DNA of 64,000 nucleotides, from positions 14,955 through 78,954 of the forward strand of contig JBBIMP010000023.1 of the NCBI GenBank assembly GCA_037444305.1. Reading direction: 5' to 3'. The notes under the pieces are model-generated. The model had not been told where the DNA came from. It saw only the letters and a list, made by a program, of their open reading frames with translations, and searched no databases. How positions within the stretch are numbered: position 1 is the first letter of the stretch; every line of letters starts with the position of its first letter. Both the position numbers and the translations under genes were made by a program. Of the stretch, positions 16,834-24,915 are shown in pieces. Origin of the DNA: JBBIMP01 sp037444305. Its GTDB lineage: Bacteria; Acidobacteriota; UBA6911.

Positions 16834-17586
16834 ATGCCGGTACGGAACATCATTCACATCGACGAGGAAAAGTGCGACGGCTGCGGATTGTGCGTCCCCT
16901 CCTGCGCGGAAGGCGCCATCCAGATCGTCAACGGCAAGGCAAAACTCGTGAACGAGGTGTATTGCGACGGCCTGGGCGCCTGCCTCGGCGAGTGCCCGCA
17001 GGATGCCATCCGCATGGAGCAGAGGCGGGCGCCGGAGTTCGATCCGCACGCGGTCGAGGCGCATCTCGCCGCGCTGTCGGCCAAACAGGCGCCGGCTCCT
17101 CCGAAACCGCTGTTTTCATCGCCTCATCCCGCCGGCTGCCCCGGTTCGATGTCGCAGGTGTTGCAGCCCACGGCAAACCCTTGCGCGGCCCCGGCGGCGA
17201 CGGCGCAGCCGCCCTCGAGGCTCGGCAACTGGCCGCTGCAGTTGCACCTGGTGCCGGTGCAGGCCCCGTTCTATGAGAATGCGGATCTGCTCATCGCGGC
17301 CGACTGCGCCCCGTTCGCCTACGCGGGTTTCCACGACGAGTTCATCAAGGGAAAGACGGTGATGATCGGCTGCCCGAAGCTGGATGACGCCGGCGCCTAC
17401 GTGGAAAAGCTGACGCAGATTTTCGCCGGCAACAGCATAAGATCGGTCGAGATTGCCTTCATGGAAGTGCCCTGCTGTTTCGGGCTGGTCCGGCTGGTGC
17501 AGGAGGCAGTCGCCGGTTCGGGGAAGAGCATCCCGGTGAATCTGGCCAAGCTCGGCATCCGCGGCGGCATCGCGCAGCGCGGGTAG
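16834..17586 (+). CDS. 4Fe-4S ferredoxin-type protein with C-terminal extension
   Basis: A 250-residue protein. Residues 10-65 carry two cluster motifs: CDGCGLCVPSC followed later by C...CP pairing, and CDGLGACLGECP. After a Pro/Ala-rich linker (about 85-130) comes a C-terminal alpha/beta domain containing LLIAADCAPFAYAGFHDEFIKGKTVMIGCPKLDD and EVPCCFGLVRLVQEA, with extra conserved-looking cysteines. Similar proteins occur beside Hcp/FNR-type regulators in anaerobes and are expected to act in electron transfer under nitrosative or anaerobic stress. The ATG at 16834 has AAGGAG upstream. It lies directly downstream of the operator and the regulator gene. Confidence 0.85.
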   Translation: MPVRNIIHIDEEKCDGCGLCVPSCAEGAIQIVNGKAKLVNEVYCDGLGACLGECPQDAIRMEQRRAPEFDPHAVEAHLAALSAKQAPAPPKPLFSSPHPAGCPGSMSQVLQPTANPCAAPAATAQPPSRLGNWPLQLHLVPVQAPFYENADLLIAADCAPFAYAGFHDEFIKGKTVMIGCPKLDDAGAYVEKLTQIFAGNSIRSVEIAFMEVPCCFGLVRLVQEAVAGSGKSIPVNLAKLGIRGGIAQRG

Positions 17587-17697
17587 TCGCTTTTCCTTGC
17601 GTCCATTCCGTTCATGCGCACCCGGAATTCTCTGCGGGTGTATTGAATGGGCCCAAAGTTTGTCTCGGCACATGCCACGATAACCGCGCGGATGAGA

Positions 17698-19737
17698 TCA
17701 CTGCCTGCGGGCGAACGAATCCTGCGGCAGGCGGAGGCTCTCGAGCGTCAGCGTCGCGATATCCACCACCCGGATCCGCTCATCCAGATCGCGCAGTTTG
17801 ACCGAATCCTCCAGCATCTGCTTGCAGTAGGCACACGAGGTGACAATCGTGTCCGCCCCCTGTGCCTGCGCCTGGTCCACCCTGAGGTTGTTGATCCTCT
17901 CCCCGGCCTTCAGGTCCATCCAGAAATGTCCGCCGCCGCCGCCGCAGCACAGGCTCCGGGACCGGGCGTTCTTCATCTCCGCCACGTTCACGCCGGGAAT
18001 GGCCCGGAGCACCTCCCTCGGGCTGTCGTAGATCTTCTGAAAGCGCCCCAGGTAGCACGGATCGTGATACACCGCCTTCTGCGCCGGCAGACCGACCGGC
18101 CGCAGGTGATCGCTCCAGAGCATCTCGTGCAGGTACTCCGTGTGGTGCACCACGCGGTAGTTTCCGCCGAATTGCGGGTATTCATGCGCCAGGACGTTGA
18201 AACAGTGCGGGCAGGCGGTCAGGAGCACCTGGAAACGGCGGCGGTTGAGCAGTTCGATCTGGCTCCTGGCCACTTCCTGAAACAGCGACTCGTCCCCCAG
18301 CAGCCGCGCAGGATCCCCGCAGCATCGCTCGTCCGCCCCGAGTACGCCGAAGCGGATCCCGGTGGCCTGCAGCAGGCGGCAGAGGTCCTGGGCAATCTGC
18401 TGCTTCGTGGGATCGAACGTGGTGCAGCAGCCGATCCACAGCAGCACATCGATCGACTCCCCCTCGCCGATGACCGGGATCCCCATTTTTTCGATCCACG
18501 CCATGCGCTCCCCTTGCGGCCCGAAGGGATTGCCGAGCTGGCCGAGCATCTTCAGCATGCGGGCGGCATCGACCGGAACCGAGCCTCCCATCATGGTCTG
18601 GTGCCGGCGCAGGTCGACGACCGTGTCGAGGTGCTCGACCCGCGCCGGACAGACCTCCTGGCAGGCGCCGCAGGTGCGACAGTACCAGATCAGGTCGCCG
18701 TCGATGGCGCCGCCCACGACCTGACGGGGCGCGCCGGCGCCATTCCCGTTCCCCCTTCCGGCTTCGCTGCGCACGAAGGCCTTCAGCTCGGAGATCAGCG
18801 CGCGCGGCGAGAGCGGCTGCCTCGCCTGCCGCGAAGGGCAGACGTCGTCGCAGCGGCCGCACTCGACGCACCCGTCGAAGCCCAGCCTTTCCCGCCAGGT
18901 GAAGTCGGCTGCGGTGGCGATGCCGATCTGCAGCGCCGCTTCGTCGATGTCCTCCGCCGCCATAAGCGCGGCTACATCCGGCCGCGCGAGGCTGCCCCAG
19001 GCCTCGGTCTTCTGCAGTGCCACGTTGGCCGGGATCAGCACCATGTGCAGCAGCTTGGTGTAGGGGATCAAGGCGATGAAGCCGAGCGCCATGACGCAGT
19101 GGGTCCACCAGACAAAGGCGTGAAGCGCGCGCCCGGCGTCTGCCCCCAAACCTGAAAACAAAAGCGAAAAGGCAGAGCCCACCGGGGACCACGCTGCCCA
19201 CGGATCGCCAGCCACCCTGATGCGGAGCCCTTCGACCAGGAATCCGCTCAGGAGAATCCCCGCGAGCAGCGCCAGCACCAGGTGATCCGCCGCGCGCGTG
19301 GGTAGCGTCGCCGGCCGGGCGATCGTGCGGCGGTAGAGGGCGATGCCGATCCCCACCAGCGCCAGCAATCCCGCGATATCGGCCGCGAGCGAAAACACCA
19401 GGTAAAGGGTGCCCCGGAAGAGCGACGTGCCCAGGTCCATGTCCAACATCACCAGCAGCGTCGTCAGGAACATCACCGCAAAGGCATAGAAGATGAGACC
19501 GTGAAACAGCGCCGGCAGGCGCTCGCGCCCGACTCCCCGCTGCAGCAGAATCTCCTTGAGCATTGCCATGAGGCGCGCGCCGGGAGCCGACGTGCGATCT
19601 ACGGGACGGCCGATCTGCCACTGCCTGTATCTCCGCCGGATCCCGAGGCCGAACACCACCGCGGTCGCGCCCAGCAGCGCGTACATGATCCAGATGAAGC
19701 TGACGTTCCAGCCGAGTTCTCGATGGGCTTCCACCAT
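17698..19737 (-). CDS. membrane-bound Fe-S oxidoreductase, heterodisulfide-reductase (HdrD/GlpC)-like
   Basis: A 679-residue protein. Residues 15-235 hold five or six transmembrane segments resembling the nitrate-reductase gamma type. Two 4Fe-4S motifs follow, C290-x2-C-x2-C-x3-C300 and C353-x2-C-x2-C-x3-C363, then two CCG domains: GCC at 436-438 with RCCGDP at 471-476, and C561 with LCCGGGGGH at 596-604 and C635/C638. Proteins of this design pass electrons between quinone and soluble carriers such as ETF; the actual partner is unknown. The ATG at 19737 has AGGAG 9 nt upstream and excludes a Cys-rich upstream extension. It starts 4 bp after the recombinase-like gene stops and is the last gene of the sigma54 operon. 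Confidence 0.9.
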   Translation of the reverse strand: MVEAHRELGWNVSFIWIMYALLGATAVVFGLGIRRRYRQWQIGRPVDRTSAPGARLMAMLKEILLQRGVGRERLPALFHGLIFYAFAVMFLTTLLVMLDMDLGTSLFRGTLYLVFSLAADIAGLLALVGIGIALYRRTIARPATLPTRAADHLVLALLAGILLSGFLVEGLRIRVAGDPWAAWSPVGSAFSLLFSGLGADAGRALHAFVWWTHCVMALGFIALIPYTKLLHMVLIPANVALQKTEAWGSLARPDVAALMAAEDIDEAALQIGIATAADFTWRERLGFDGCVECGRCDDVCPSRQARQPLSPRALISELKAFVRSEAGRGNGNGAGAPRQVVGGAIDGDLIWYCRTCGACQEVCPARVEHLDTVVDLRRHQTMMGGSVPVDAARMLKMLGQLGNPFGPQGERMAWIEKMGIPVIGEGESIDVLLWIGCCTTFDPTKQQIAQDLCRLLQATGIRFGVLGADERCCGDPARLLGDESLFQEVARSQIELLNRRRFQVLLTACPHCFNVLAHEYPQFGGNYRVVHHTEYLHEMLWSDHLRPVGLPAQKAVYHDPCYLGRFQKIYDSPREVLRAIPGVNVAEMKNARSRSLCCGGGGGHFWMDLKAGERINNLRVDQAQAQGADTIVTSCAYCKQMLEDSVKLRDLDERIRVVDIATLTLESLRLPQDSFARRQ

Positions 19738-19741
19738 GGGA

Positions 19742-20236
19742 TTACACTCCTGTCGAATGCCGTGCGGGCAGAGCGGCGGCCGGCAGCACGACCTGGGGCA
19801 ACGGCTCGGCAAACACACTCACCGGCGCATCGGCCGGCACAGTCACCTCCCGGCCGTGCCCGACGCCGGAAGGCGTGCGCCGGTAGTGGCTGCGCACCTT
19901 CTGCGAGACAACATCCCAGAGTTCCGTCGCCGCCACCAGCTTTGCTCCGCGCAGGTCCAGAAGCGCCAACAGCGGCCGCAGCGCTGCCATGGACCTCGAC
20001 AGGCAGCCGCATCGGTCGACCAGGAACGAGCTCCAGGGCCCCTCGAACCGCAGGGCCGCTCGCAGCCCCGTGCGGTCCATCAACGAACACTCCCGCGCCT
20101 CGTCCTCAAACCAGGCGATGATCTCGATTCCCTGCTGCCGGGCGTATTCCTCGATCCGGCGCCGCTGGTCGGCGCAGCACACCTCGCCGGATCCGGTGCA
20201 AGACGATATCGGGCTCACATATGCAATGGCCTTCAT
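19742..20236 (-). CDS. degenerate serine-recombinase-fold protein A (no DNA-binding domain)
   Basis: A 164-residue protein. Residues 1-105 align with the N-terminal catalytic domain of resolvases: MKAIAYVS, DQRRRIEEYARQQGIEIIAWFED, FLVDRCGCLSRS, LRGAKLVAATELWD. Against gamma-delta resolvase by eye, nucleophile Ser10 is Ile10, Arg8 is Ser8 and Arg68 is Cys78; Arg81 (for Arg71) remains. It also has Cys20-Cys21. There is no C-terminal HTH; the last 45 residues are Pro/Ala/Val-rich. It is therefore unlikely to recombine DNA. The ATG at 20236 has GGAGGGAGGAGG upstream. It lies between its paralogue and the Fe-S reductase gene. The role is unknown. Confidence 0.85.
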   Translation of the reverse strand: MKAIAYVSPISSCTGSGEVCCADQRRRIEEYARQQGIEIIAWFEDEARECSLMDRTGLRAALRFEGPWSSFLVDRCGCLSRSMAALRPLLALLDLRGAKLVAATELWDVVSQKVRSHYRRTPSGVGHGREVTVPADAPVSVFAEPLPQVVLPAAALPARHSTGV

Positions 20237-20290
20237 GCCTCCTCCCTCCACGATGGTCAGGGGCGCGTTCCATCCGCGCCCCCGGCGGTT

Positions 20291-20770
20291 TCACAGGCCG
20301 GTCGGCTGCCGTACCAGAGCGGCGAAGTTGAGGCGGGCGGGCCGCTTCATTCCGATCCGATCCCGCACGGGCACGATCTGCGTGATCACGCAGGTCGGCG
20401 GCCGCAGCGCACCTTTGTGGAAGTGCCGCACCTGCTGCGAGAGGCAGTCCCACAGCTCGGTGGCCGACTGCAGCGCGACATTCTTTTCCTGCAACGCCTC
20501 CAGCAGCGGCCTCACCTCCGACAGGGACCTGCTGAAGCACCAGATACGCTCCACCAGGATGAGGTCGTAGGAATCCGGGTGCGCCAGCATCGCCTTGACA
20601 CCTGGACGCTCCACCACCGGCCCGTGGCAACCGTCATCTTCAAACCGCGCCACGATCTCTATGCCGTGTGTCTTGGCGTACAGCTCAATCTGCTCGCGCT
20701 GCTCCTCGCAACAGATTTCGATATCGGTGTTGGGGATTCGAATGCAGTTCACATAGGTGATGGCTTTCAT
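20291..20770 (-). CDS. degenerate serine-recombinase-fold protein B (paralogue of A)
   Basis: A 159-residue paralogue of protein A over its first 115 residues. Shared features are MKAI-YV, Cys20-Cys21 followed by x2-Q, GIEI, FED, Cys78-x-SRS, RPLLxAL and ATELWD. The nucleophilic serine position is Ile10, the Arg8 position is Asn8 and the Arg68 position is Cys78. The C-terminal 40 residues differ from A. It has no DNA-binding domain. The ATG at 20770 has AAGGAG 9 nt upstream and lies about 41 nt downstream of a sigma54 promoter, so it is the first gene of the operon B-A-Hdr. Confidence 0.85.
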   Translation of the reverse strand: MKAITYVNCIRIPNTDIEICCEEQREQIELYAKTHGIEIVARFEDDGCHGPVVERPGVKAMLAHPDSYDLILVERIWCFSRSLSEVRPLLEALQEKNVALQSATELWDCLSQQVRHFHKGALRPPTCVITQIVPVRDRIGMKRPARLNFAALVRQPTGL

Positions 20771-20810
20771 CTTCTGTCTCCTTTTAGGGCTCGGTCCCCT
20801 CGCCTGCAAT

Positions 20811-20826
20811 AGCACGCTCCGTGCCA
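20811..20826 (-). promoter_or_regulatory. sigma54 (RpoN) promoter of the recombinase-like/Hdr operon
   Basis: On the minus strand the sequence is TGGCACGGAGCGTGCT. It matches TGGCACG-N4-TTGC at every position but one, with the invariant GG (-24) and GC (-12) exactly 10 bp apart. The expected start near 20799 gives a leader of about 29 nt with a good ribosome binding site before the ATG at 20770. A sigma54 activator is encoded immediately upstream. Confidence 0.85.
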
Positions 20827-20829
20827 GGC

Positions 20830-21155
20830 CCCGGGCCGCAAGCTATCACTATGTTTTCAAATGGTTTATGACCGATCGATCCGCGGACAGGCCGTTGCGT
20901 CCCATGGCGTGAGTGTAAGAAAACCTTGCGGCGAGCCGGACAAAAGGGCCGAACCGAGGACGCAAATCACTATTAATGAATGGTATGCAGGCAGCAGCGG
21001 CCCGCTGTAAGGATTTCTTGCATCGTATTCGGCGCTGCGGGAATGGCGCGCCAGAAACAAAAGAAATGCAATGATTTGCAGTCCCGGATAGTCCCGCGCA
21101 AATAAAACTATCGCCTCTGCGGGATCCGGCAGCAGGATCCCCGGCGCCTGCACTA
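20830..21155 (-). promoter_or_regulatory. non-coding upstream region of the sigma54 operon with candidate activator sites
   Basis: No convincing gene lies here. Two short perfect dyads stand out: CAGCGGCCCGCTG at 20995-21007 and TGCAATGATTTGCA at 21067-21080, roughly 170-180 and 240-255 bp upstream of the promoter, where enhancer-binding proteins usually bind. A 95-codon frame at 20866-21153 lacks family features or a ribosome binding site and was not called. Confidence 0.4.
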
Positions 21156-22520
21156 TCAGTCGAGGCCGTGTTTTTTCAGCTTGCTGTGCAGGCCGACGCG
21201 GGAGCAGCCGAGTATTCTCGCGGCGGCGGTGCGGTTGCCGGAGGTGTGGTCCAGAACCCGGATAATGTGCTCGCGCTCCAGTTCCGAGAGCGTCTTGAAC
21301 CCATGGGCGCCGGCGGGAAGACGGGAACCGTTCAGCCCGGCAGTGACCGCCGGGGGGAGCGACCTCCGGGTGAGCGCACGCTTTTTTTCGAGCACAACGG
21401 CGGAGGCGATGATGTTCTCCAGTTCCCGGACGTTTCCCGGATAGTCGTAACGCTCCAGGATCTCGAGCACGTCGTCTTCTATGTATTCGATCCGCCTGTC
21501 GTTCCTCCGGCAGTGCCGGTCGAGGAAGAAATAGGCCAGCAGGTCCACATCCCCCTTCCGCTCCCTGAGCGGCGGGAGGTGGATGGAACTGATGTTGAGC
21601 CGGTAATAAAGGTCGAGGCGAAATCCGCCCGCCTCGATCATCGCCGGCAGGTCCCGGTTGGTAGTGGCGATGACCCTCACGTCCACGCCCCGCCGCTGCG
21701 TCGATCCCACGTGAAAGAACTCCCCCTCCTGCAGAACCCGCAGGAGCTTTGCTTGGTTGACCGCCTCCAGGTCGCCGATCTCGTCCAAGAAGAGCGTGCC
21801 GCCATCCGCTTCCTCGAAGAAGCCGGTTTTCTGCCGGTGGGCGCCCGTGAACGCGCCCCTCTCGTGGCCGAAGAACTCGGAGGCGAACAGGTCGGCCGCG
21901 TGCTCCGCCATATTGACCGCAATGAAGGGCCCGGCAGCGCGAGGACTGGCGCGGTGGATGGCGTGCGCCACCAGCTCCTTTCCGGTTCCGCTCTCCCCCT
22001 GGATGAGAACGTTGTTGCCGCTCCGCGCGATCTGCTCCAGCCTTCCGAGGATGCGAAGCAGGGCCGGATCGCGCGTGACGATTCCGTGGAAGCCGGCCTC
22101 GTGTCTCAGCTTTTCCTGGGCAATCTCCCCCCGCAGCCGGGAGACCTGGCCGCGGAGACGGCTGTGCTCCAATGCGCGTTCCATGGAGGTCAGGAGCCGG
22201 TTTTTGTCCACGGGCTTGCAGATGTAGTCGTAGGCTCCCAGCTTCATGGCATCGACCGCGAGCGAAACGTCCTCCACCCCGGTAATCACGATCACCCCCA
22301 GGTCATGTTTCTCGCGGACGTACCGGAGAATGTCCCGGCCCGTGACCGTGGGCATATCCATGTCCAGGAGGATCAGGTCGAAATCACCGCCGTCAATCAC
22401 ACTGAAGGCGCGGCTGCTGTCCTGGAGCGTCTCCACTTCGAAGCGGCCGTCCTGGGCGAAGAACACGAGGAAGTGGTTCAGGACGGCCTCGTTGTCGTCG
22501 ATGATGAGGATGCGGTTCAC
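21156..22520 (-). CDS. sigma54-dependent response regulator (NtrC family)
   Basis: A 454-residue activator. The receiver domain (1-120) has acidic Asp8-Asp9, phospho-acceptor Asp53 in ILLDMDMP and Lys102. The AAA+ domain has GESGTGKE at 175-182, the sigma54-contacting GAFTGA at 222-227 intact, and GGTLFLDEIGD at 240-250. The Fis-type HTH at the C-terminus ends NRTAAARILGCSRVGLHSKLKKHGLD. The GTG at 22520 overlaps the kinase stop as GTGA and has GGAGGG 8 nt upstream. The longer frame upstream is a shadow of the kinase. Its likely target is the sigma54 promoter 330 bp downstream of its stop. Confidence 0.95.
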   Translation of the reverse strand: MNRILIIDDNEAVLNHFLVFFAQDGRFEVETLQDSSRAFSVIDGGDFDLILLDMDMPTVTGRDILRYVREKHDLGVIVITGVEDVSLAVDAMKLGAYDYICKPVDKNRLLTSMERALEHSRLRGQVSRLRGEIAQEKLRHEAGFHGIVTRDPALLRILGRLEQIARSGNNVLIQGESGTGKELVAHAIHRASPRAAGPFIAVNMAEHAADLFASEFFGHERGAFTGAHRQKTGFFEEADGGTLFLDEIGDLEAVNQAKLLRVLQEGEFFHVGSTQRRGVDVRVIATTNRDLPAMIEAGGFRLDLYYRLNISSIHLPPLRERKGDVDLLAYFFLDRHCRRNDRRIEYIEDDVLEILERYDYPGNVRELENIIASAVVLEKKRALTRRSLPPAVTAGLNGSRLPAGAHGFKTLSELEREHIIRVLDHTSGNRTAAARILGCSRVGLHSKLKKHGLD

Positions 22521-23983
22521 GTAGCCCTCCCGCCGATGGGGAATATGTAACGAAAGGTCGCGCCCTTGCCCTGCGAGCTGTCCACCTCGATCCGGCCGCC
22601 GTGCTGTTGCACGATGCCGTAGGTGATCGACAGGCCCAGCCCTGTCCCGCCCGCGCGTTGCCGGGTCGTGAAAAACGGATCGAAAAGCCGGGCCTGAGCC
22701 GCTTCGTCGATTCCCGGGCCGTTGTCCTTGATGGCCACCCACACCTTGGGCGGAAAGGTGACAGCGCGCGTCGTGATCTCGATGGCCGGGTCGGGGGAGC
22801 CGGCGAGCGCGTCCGCGGCATTGATCAGCGTGTTCACGATGACCTGGCCGATGCGGTTGGCGCTCCCCTTGAAGGTCGGCAGCCGTGGATCCAGGTCTTC
22901 GACGACGCGGAAGTGCTTGATGCGGTTGTGCACTAGGCGCCTCGACGATTCGATCACAGCGTTGAGGTCGACATCGTCCTCCAGCAACCCTTCGTCCCGC
23001 CGGGCGAAGATCCTGAGATCGCGGACGATGTCGCGGATGCGCGTCACGCCGTCGACCATATCGTCCAGCAGCGCCGGGGCGTGCTTGCGGAAGAAAGGAT
23101 ACTTCAGCCGCGCGACCGTCAGCTCCGGGTTGCGCCCGGCCTCTTCGTCCAGCAGCGGAAGGATGTCGTCGAAGCTCTCGCGCACTATCTGCATGTTGCC
23201 GCCGATGAACTGCACCGGGTTGTTGATCTCGTGCGCTATGCCGGAGACGAGCTGCCCGAGCGAGGCCAGCTTCTCCGACTGGATGAGCTGGCTCTGCTGG
23301 TTGAGCAGCTCGTCGTTGGCGCGGCGCAGCTCGTGGGACTTGGCATCGAGCAGGTCCCAGGCTTCCACCAGCTCCTGCTCGCGCCTGCGCAGGCTGGTGA
23401 CGATCGAGGTTGTGATCCAGATGGTGACGAACAAGGTGACGAAAAAGACCAGGGCCACTGTCCCGATGAAGCGGACGTCCTGGTGCCGGGGAACCGGGTG
23501 GAGCGCACGCAGGTTCACGTGCGGGAGCACCTCGTGGTACTCCAGCAGGACAACCCCCATGAACATGCCGAACGCCACCAGGCCGAAGGCGTAGACCTCG
23601 GCCCGCGACAGCAGGATGCTGCTGATGATGGCGTGGAAGAGGTAGAAGAACAGAAGAGGATTTTCGATCCCCCCGGCGAAGTGGATGAGCAGGCTCAGGG
23701 CCAGCGTGTCCAGGTAGGTCTGCAGGATGGCCTCGGTTCGATTGGTGCCGGAACTCCTCCCTCCGCGGGCCTTCTGCCGCCGGTGCCCGAAGAAGAAAAC
23801 CGTGTTGTAAAGGCCGATCACCGCGGCCACTGTGAGTGTGCCCGCGCGGGAGAAACTCACCCCCAGGAGATCGTGAGCGAAGAAGATCGAGGCTGCCAAG
23901 CCGGCCAGGAAGACCCAGCGGATGTTGACGAACCACCAGAGGCGGAATTTGAGTTCTTCTTCTCTGAGCGATCGACTCGACAT
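22517..23983 (-). CDS. membrane sensor histidine kinase
   Basis: A 488-residue kinase with five or six transmembrane segments in residues 15-200 and no large periplasmic loop, so it probably senses a membrane or cytoplasmic signal such as quinone redox state (inference). A coiled segment (200-240) leads to the H-box SGIAHEINNPVQFIGG with His251. The ATPase domain shows NTLINAADAL (N-box), IKDNGPGIDE, DPFFTTRQRAGGTGLGLSITY. The ATG at 23983 has GGAG 6 nt upstream. It is translationally coupled to the response regulator. Confidence 0.94.
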   Translation of the reverse strand: MSSRSLREEELKFRLWWFVNIRWVFLAGLAASIFFAHDLLGVSFSRAGTLTVAAVIGLYNTVFFFGHRRQKARGGRSSGTNRTEAILQTYLDTLALSLLIHFAGGIENPLLFFYLFHAIISSILLSRAEVYAFGLVAFGMFMGVVLLEYHEVLPHVNLRALHPVPRHQDVRFIGTVALVFFVTLFVTIWITTSIVTSLRRREQELVEAWDLLDAKSHELRRANDELLNQQSQLIQSEKLASLGQLVSGIAHEINNPVQFIGGNMQIVRESFDDILPLLDEEAGRNPELTVARLKYPFFRKHAPALLDDMVDGVTRIRDIVRDLRIFARRDEGLLEDDVDLNAVIESSRRLVHNRIKHFRVVEDLDPRLPTFKGSANRIGQVIVNTLINAADALAGSPDPAIEITTRAVTFPPKVWVAIKDNGPGIDEAAQARLFDPFFTTRQRAGGTGLGLSITYGIVQQHGGRIEVDSSQGKGATFRYIFPIGGRAT

Positions 23984-24205
23984 GCAAGCTCCGGACCGGC
24001 AGTCCTGCGCTGAGGGCAATGCGCCGCGAAAGCCTGGGAGCCGAGTCGCGGAGGGAGCGGAAACCCTCCTCTCGGTGCAACCAAGAGAATAGCACAGCTC
24101 GATGAAAAGGGCATTTCGAAAGGCGGGGAGATCAGTCCTTCGACGGGCTGGAATTGGGCGGTTTCTGCGTCCCGGGAAGGGGTCGCGGAGGCTTTTTCCC
24201 TGCCG

Positions 24206-24886
24206 CTAGGCAAGCATCCGCTCCCGGGCCAACCGGCGGCCGGTTGCGGTATGGAGCTTCTTTTCAATAAGGCTTTCCCGTGCAGGCCGGTCGAGCAAAG
24301 ATCTGCGCTGCAGCAACTTGAACAGGTTCACCGCATCCCGGACGATCCTTCCATCCGCCTCGGCCGAACCGTTCGACTCGCCGCCGCCCGACAGGATATG
24401 GCAGACCCGGTCGATCACTTCCCCCTCGGTTCCCAGCTCCAGCAAAACGGCGCACGCCTCTTCCTCGGATCCCGGTTCCGCAAGGTTCGCCAGCATCGCC
24501 GCGGCAATCACCACCTTGGGCTCGCCGCCCTCCTCCGAGTTGATCTCTTCGGCCAGCTCGGCAATCTCCAGGCACTGCTGCAGCCGGTCATTCTCGGGTT
24601 TTAACGACCTGCGCACGACCGCCAATAGCCGGTCGCGATACAGCGCGCTCAGATTCTCTCCTTCGAACATCTCGGGCATGCAGGTTTCGGCGTACTTGCA
24701 GTACTCCAGGCAGCCCAGGTTGCGCTTGGGATTCAAAAAGCGGTGGCCGCACCTGCAGGTGCGCTTGGCGTCATCCTTCCAGAATTCGACCGGCTTGCCG
24801 CAACTGGGGCACTTGACGTCGTAGATGTCGTCCGGCTTCCAGAACATGGTGTTCTGTCCCGGACAGCGGAGATCGTTCTGGCTCAC
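24206..24886 (-). CDS. Cys-rich zinc-ribbon/helical protein, FNR-type regulated
   Basis: A 226-residue cytosolic protein. The first 70 residues hold eight cysteines (8, 26, 29, 44, 46, 59, 63, 69) with CPSC, CRC and LGCLEYCKYAETC patterns and the phrase FWKPDDIYDVKCPSCGKPVEFWKDD. The rest is helical and resembles an HD-type domain (residues 80-200). Relatives in anaerobes are often labelled phosphohydrolase; I cannot confirm an activity. The start is GTG at 24886. A TTGAC-N4-GTCAA site with a TACAAT -10 box lies upstream in correct geometry, so it is probably co-regulated with the ferredoxin gene at 16834. Confidence 0.8.
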   Translation of the reverse strand: MSQNDLRCPGQNTMFWKPDDIYDVKCPSCGKPVEFWKDDAKRTCRCGHRFLNPKRNLGCLEYCKYAETCMPEMFEGENLSALYRDRLLAVVRRSLKPENDRLQQCLEIAELAEEINSEEGGEPKVVIAAAMLANLAEPGSEEEACAVLLELGTEGEVIDRVCHILSGGGESNGSAEADGRIVRDAVNLFKLLQRRSLLDRPARESLIEKKLHTATGRRLARERMLA

Positions 24887-24915
24887 GGCATCACCTGATT
24901 GAAATTTCTGAACCC

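Noticed and set aside
19742..20770. Active resolvase or a mobile element
   Set aside because: Catalytic residues are lost, there is no DNA-binding domain, no flanking inverted repeats and the genes are embedded in a promoter-controlled redox operon.
20866..21153. 95-codon minus-strand frame upstream of the sigma54 promoter
   Set aside because: No ribosome binding site or family likeness; it overlaps candidate activator sites.
21156..24095. 979-codon single frame covering kinase and regulator
   Set aside because: Only the C-terminal 454 codons (from GTG 22520) encode a protein; the remainder is out of frame with the kinase.
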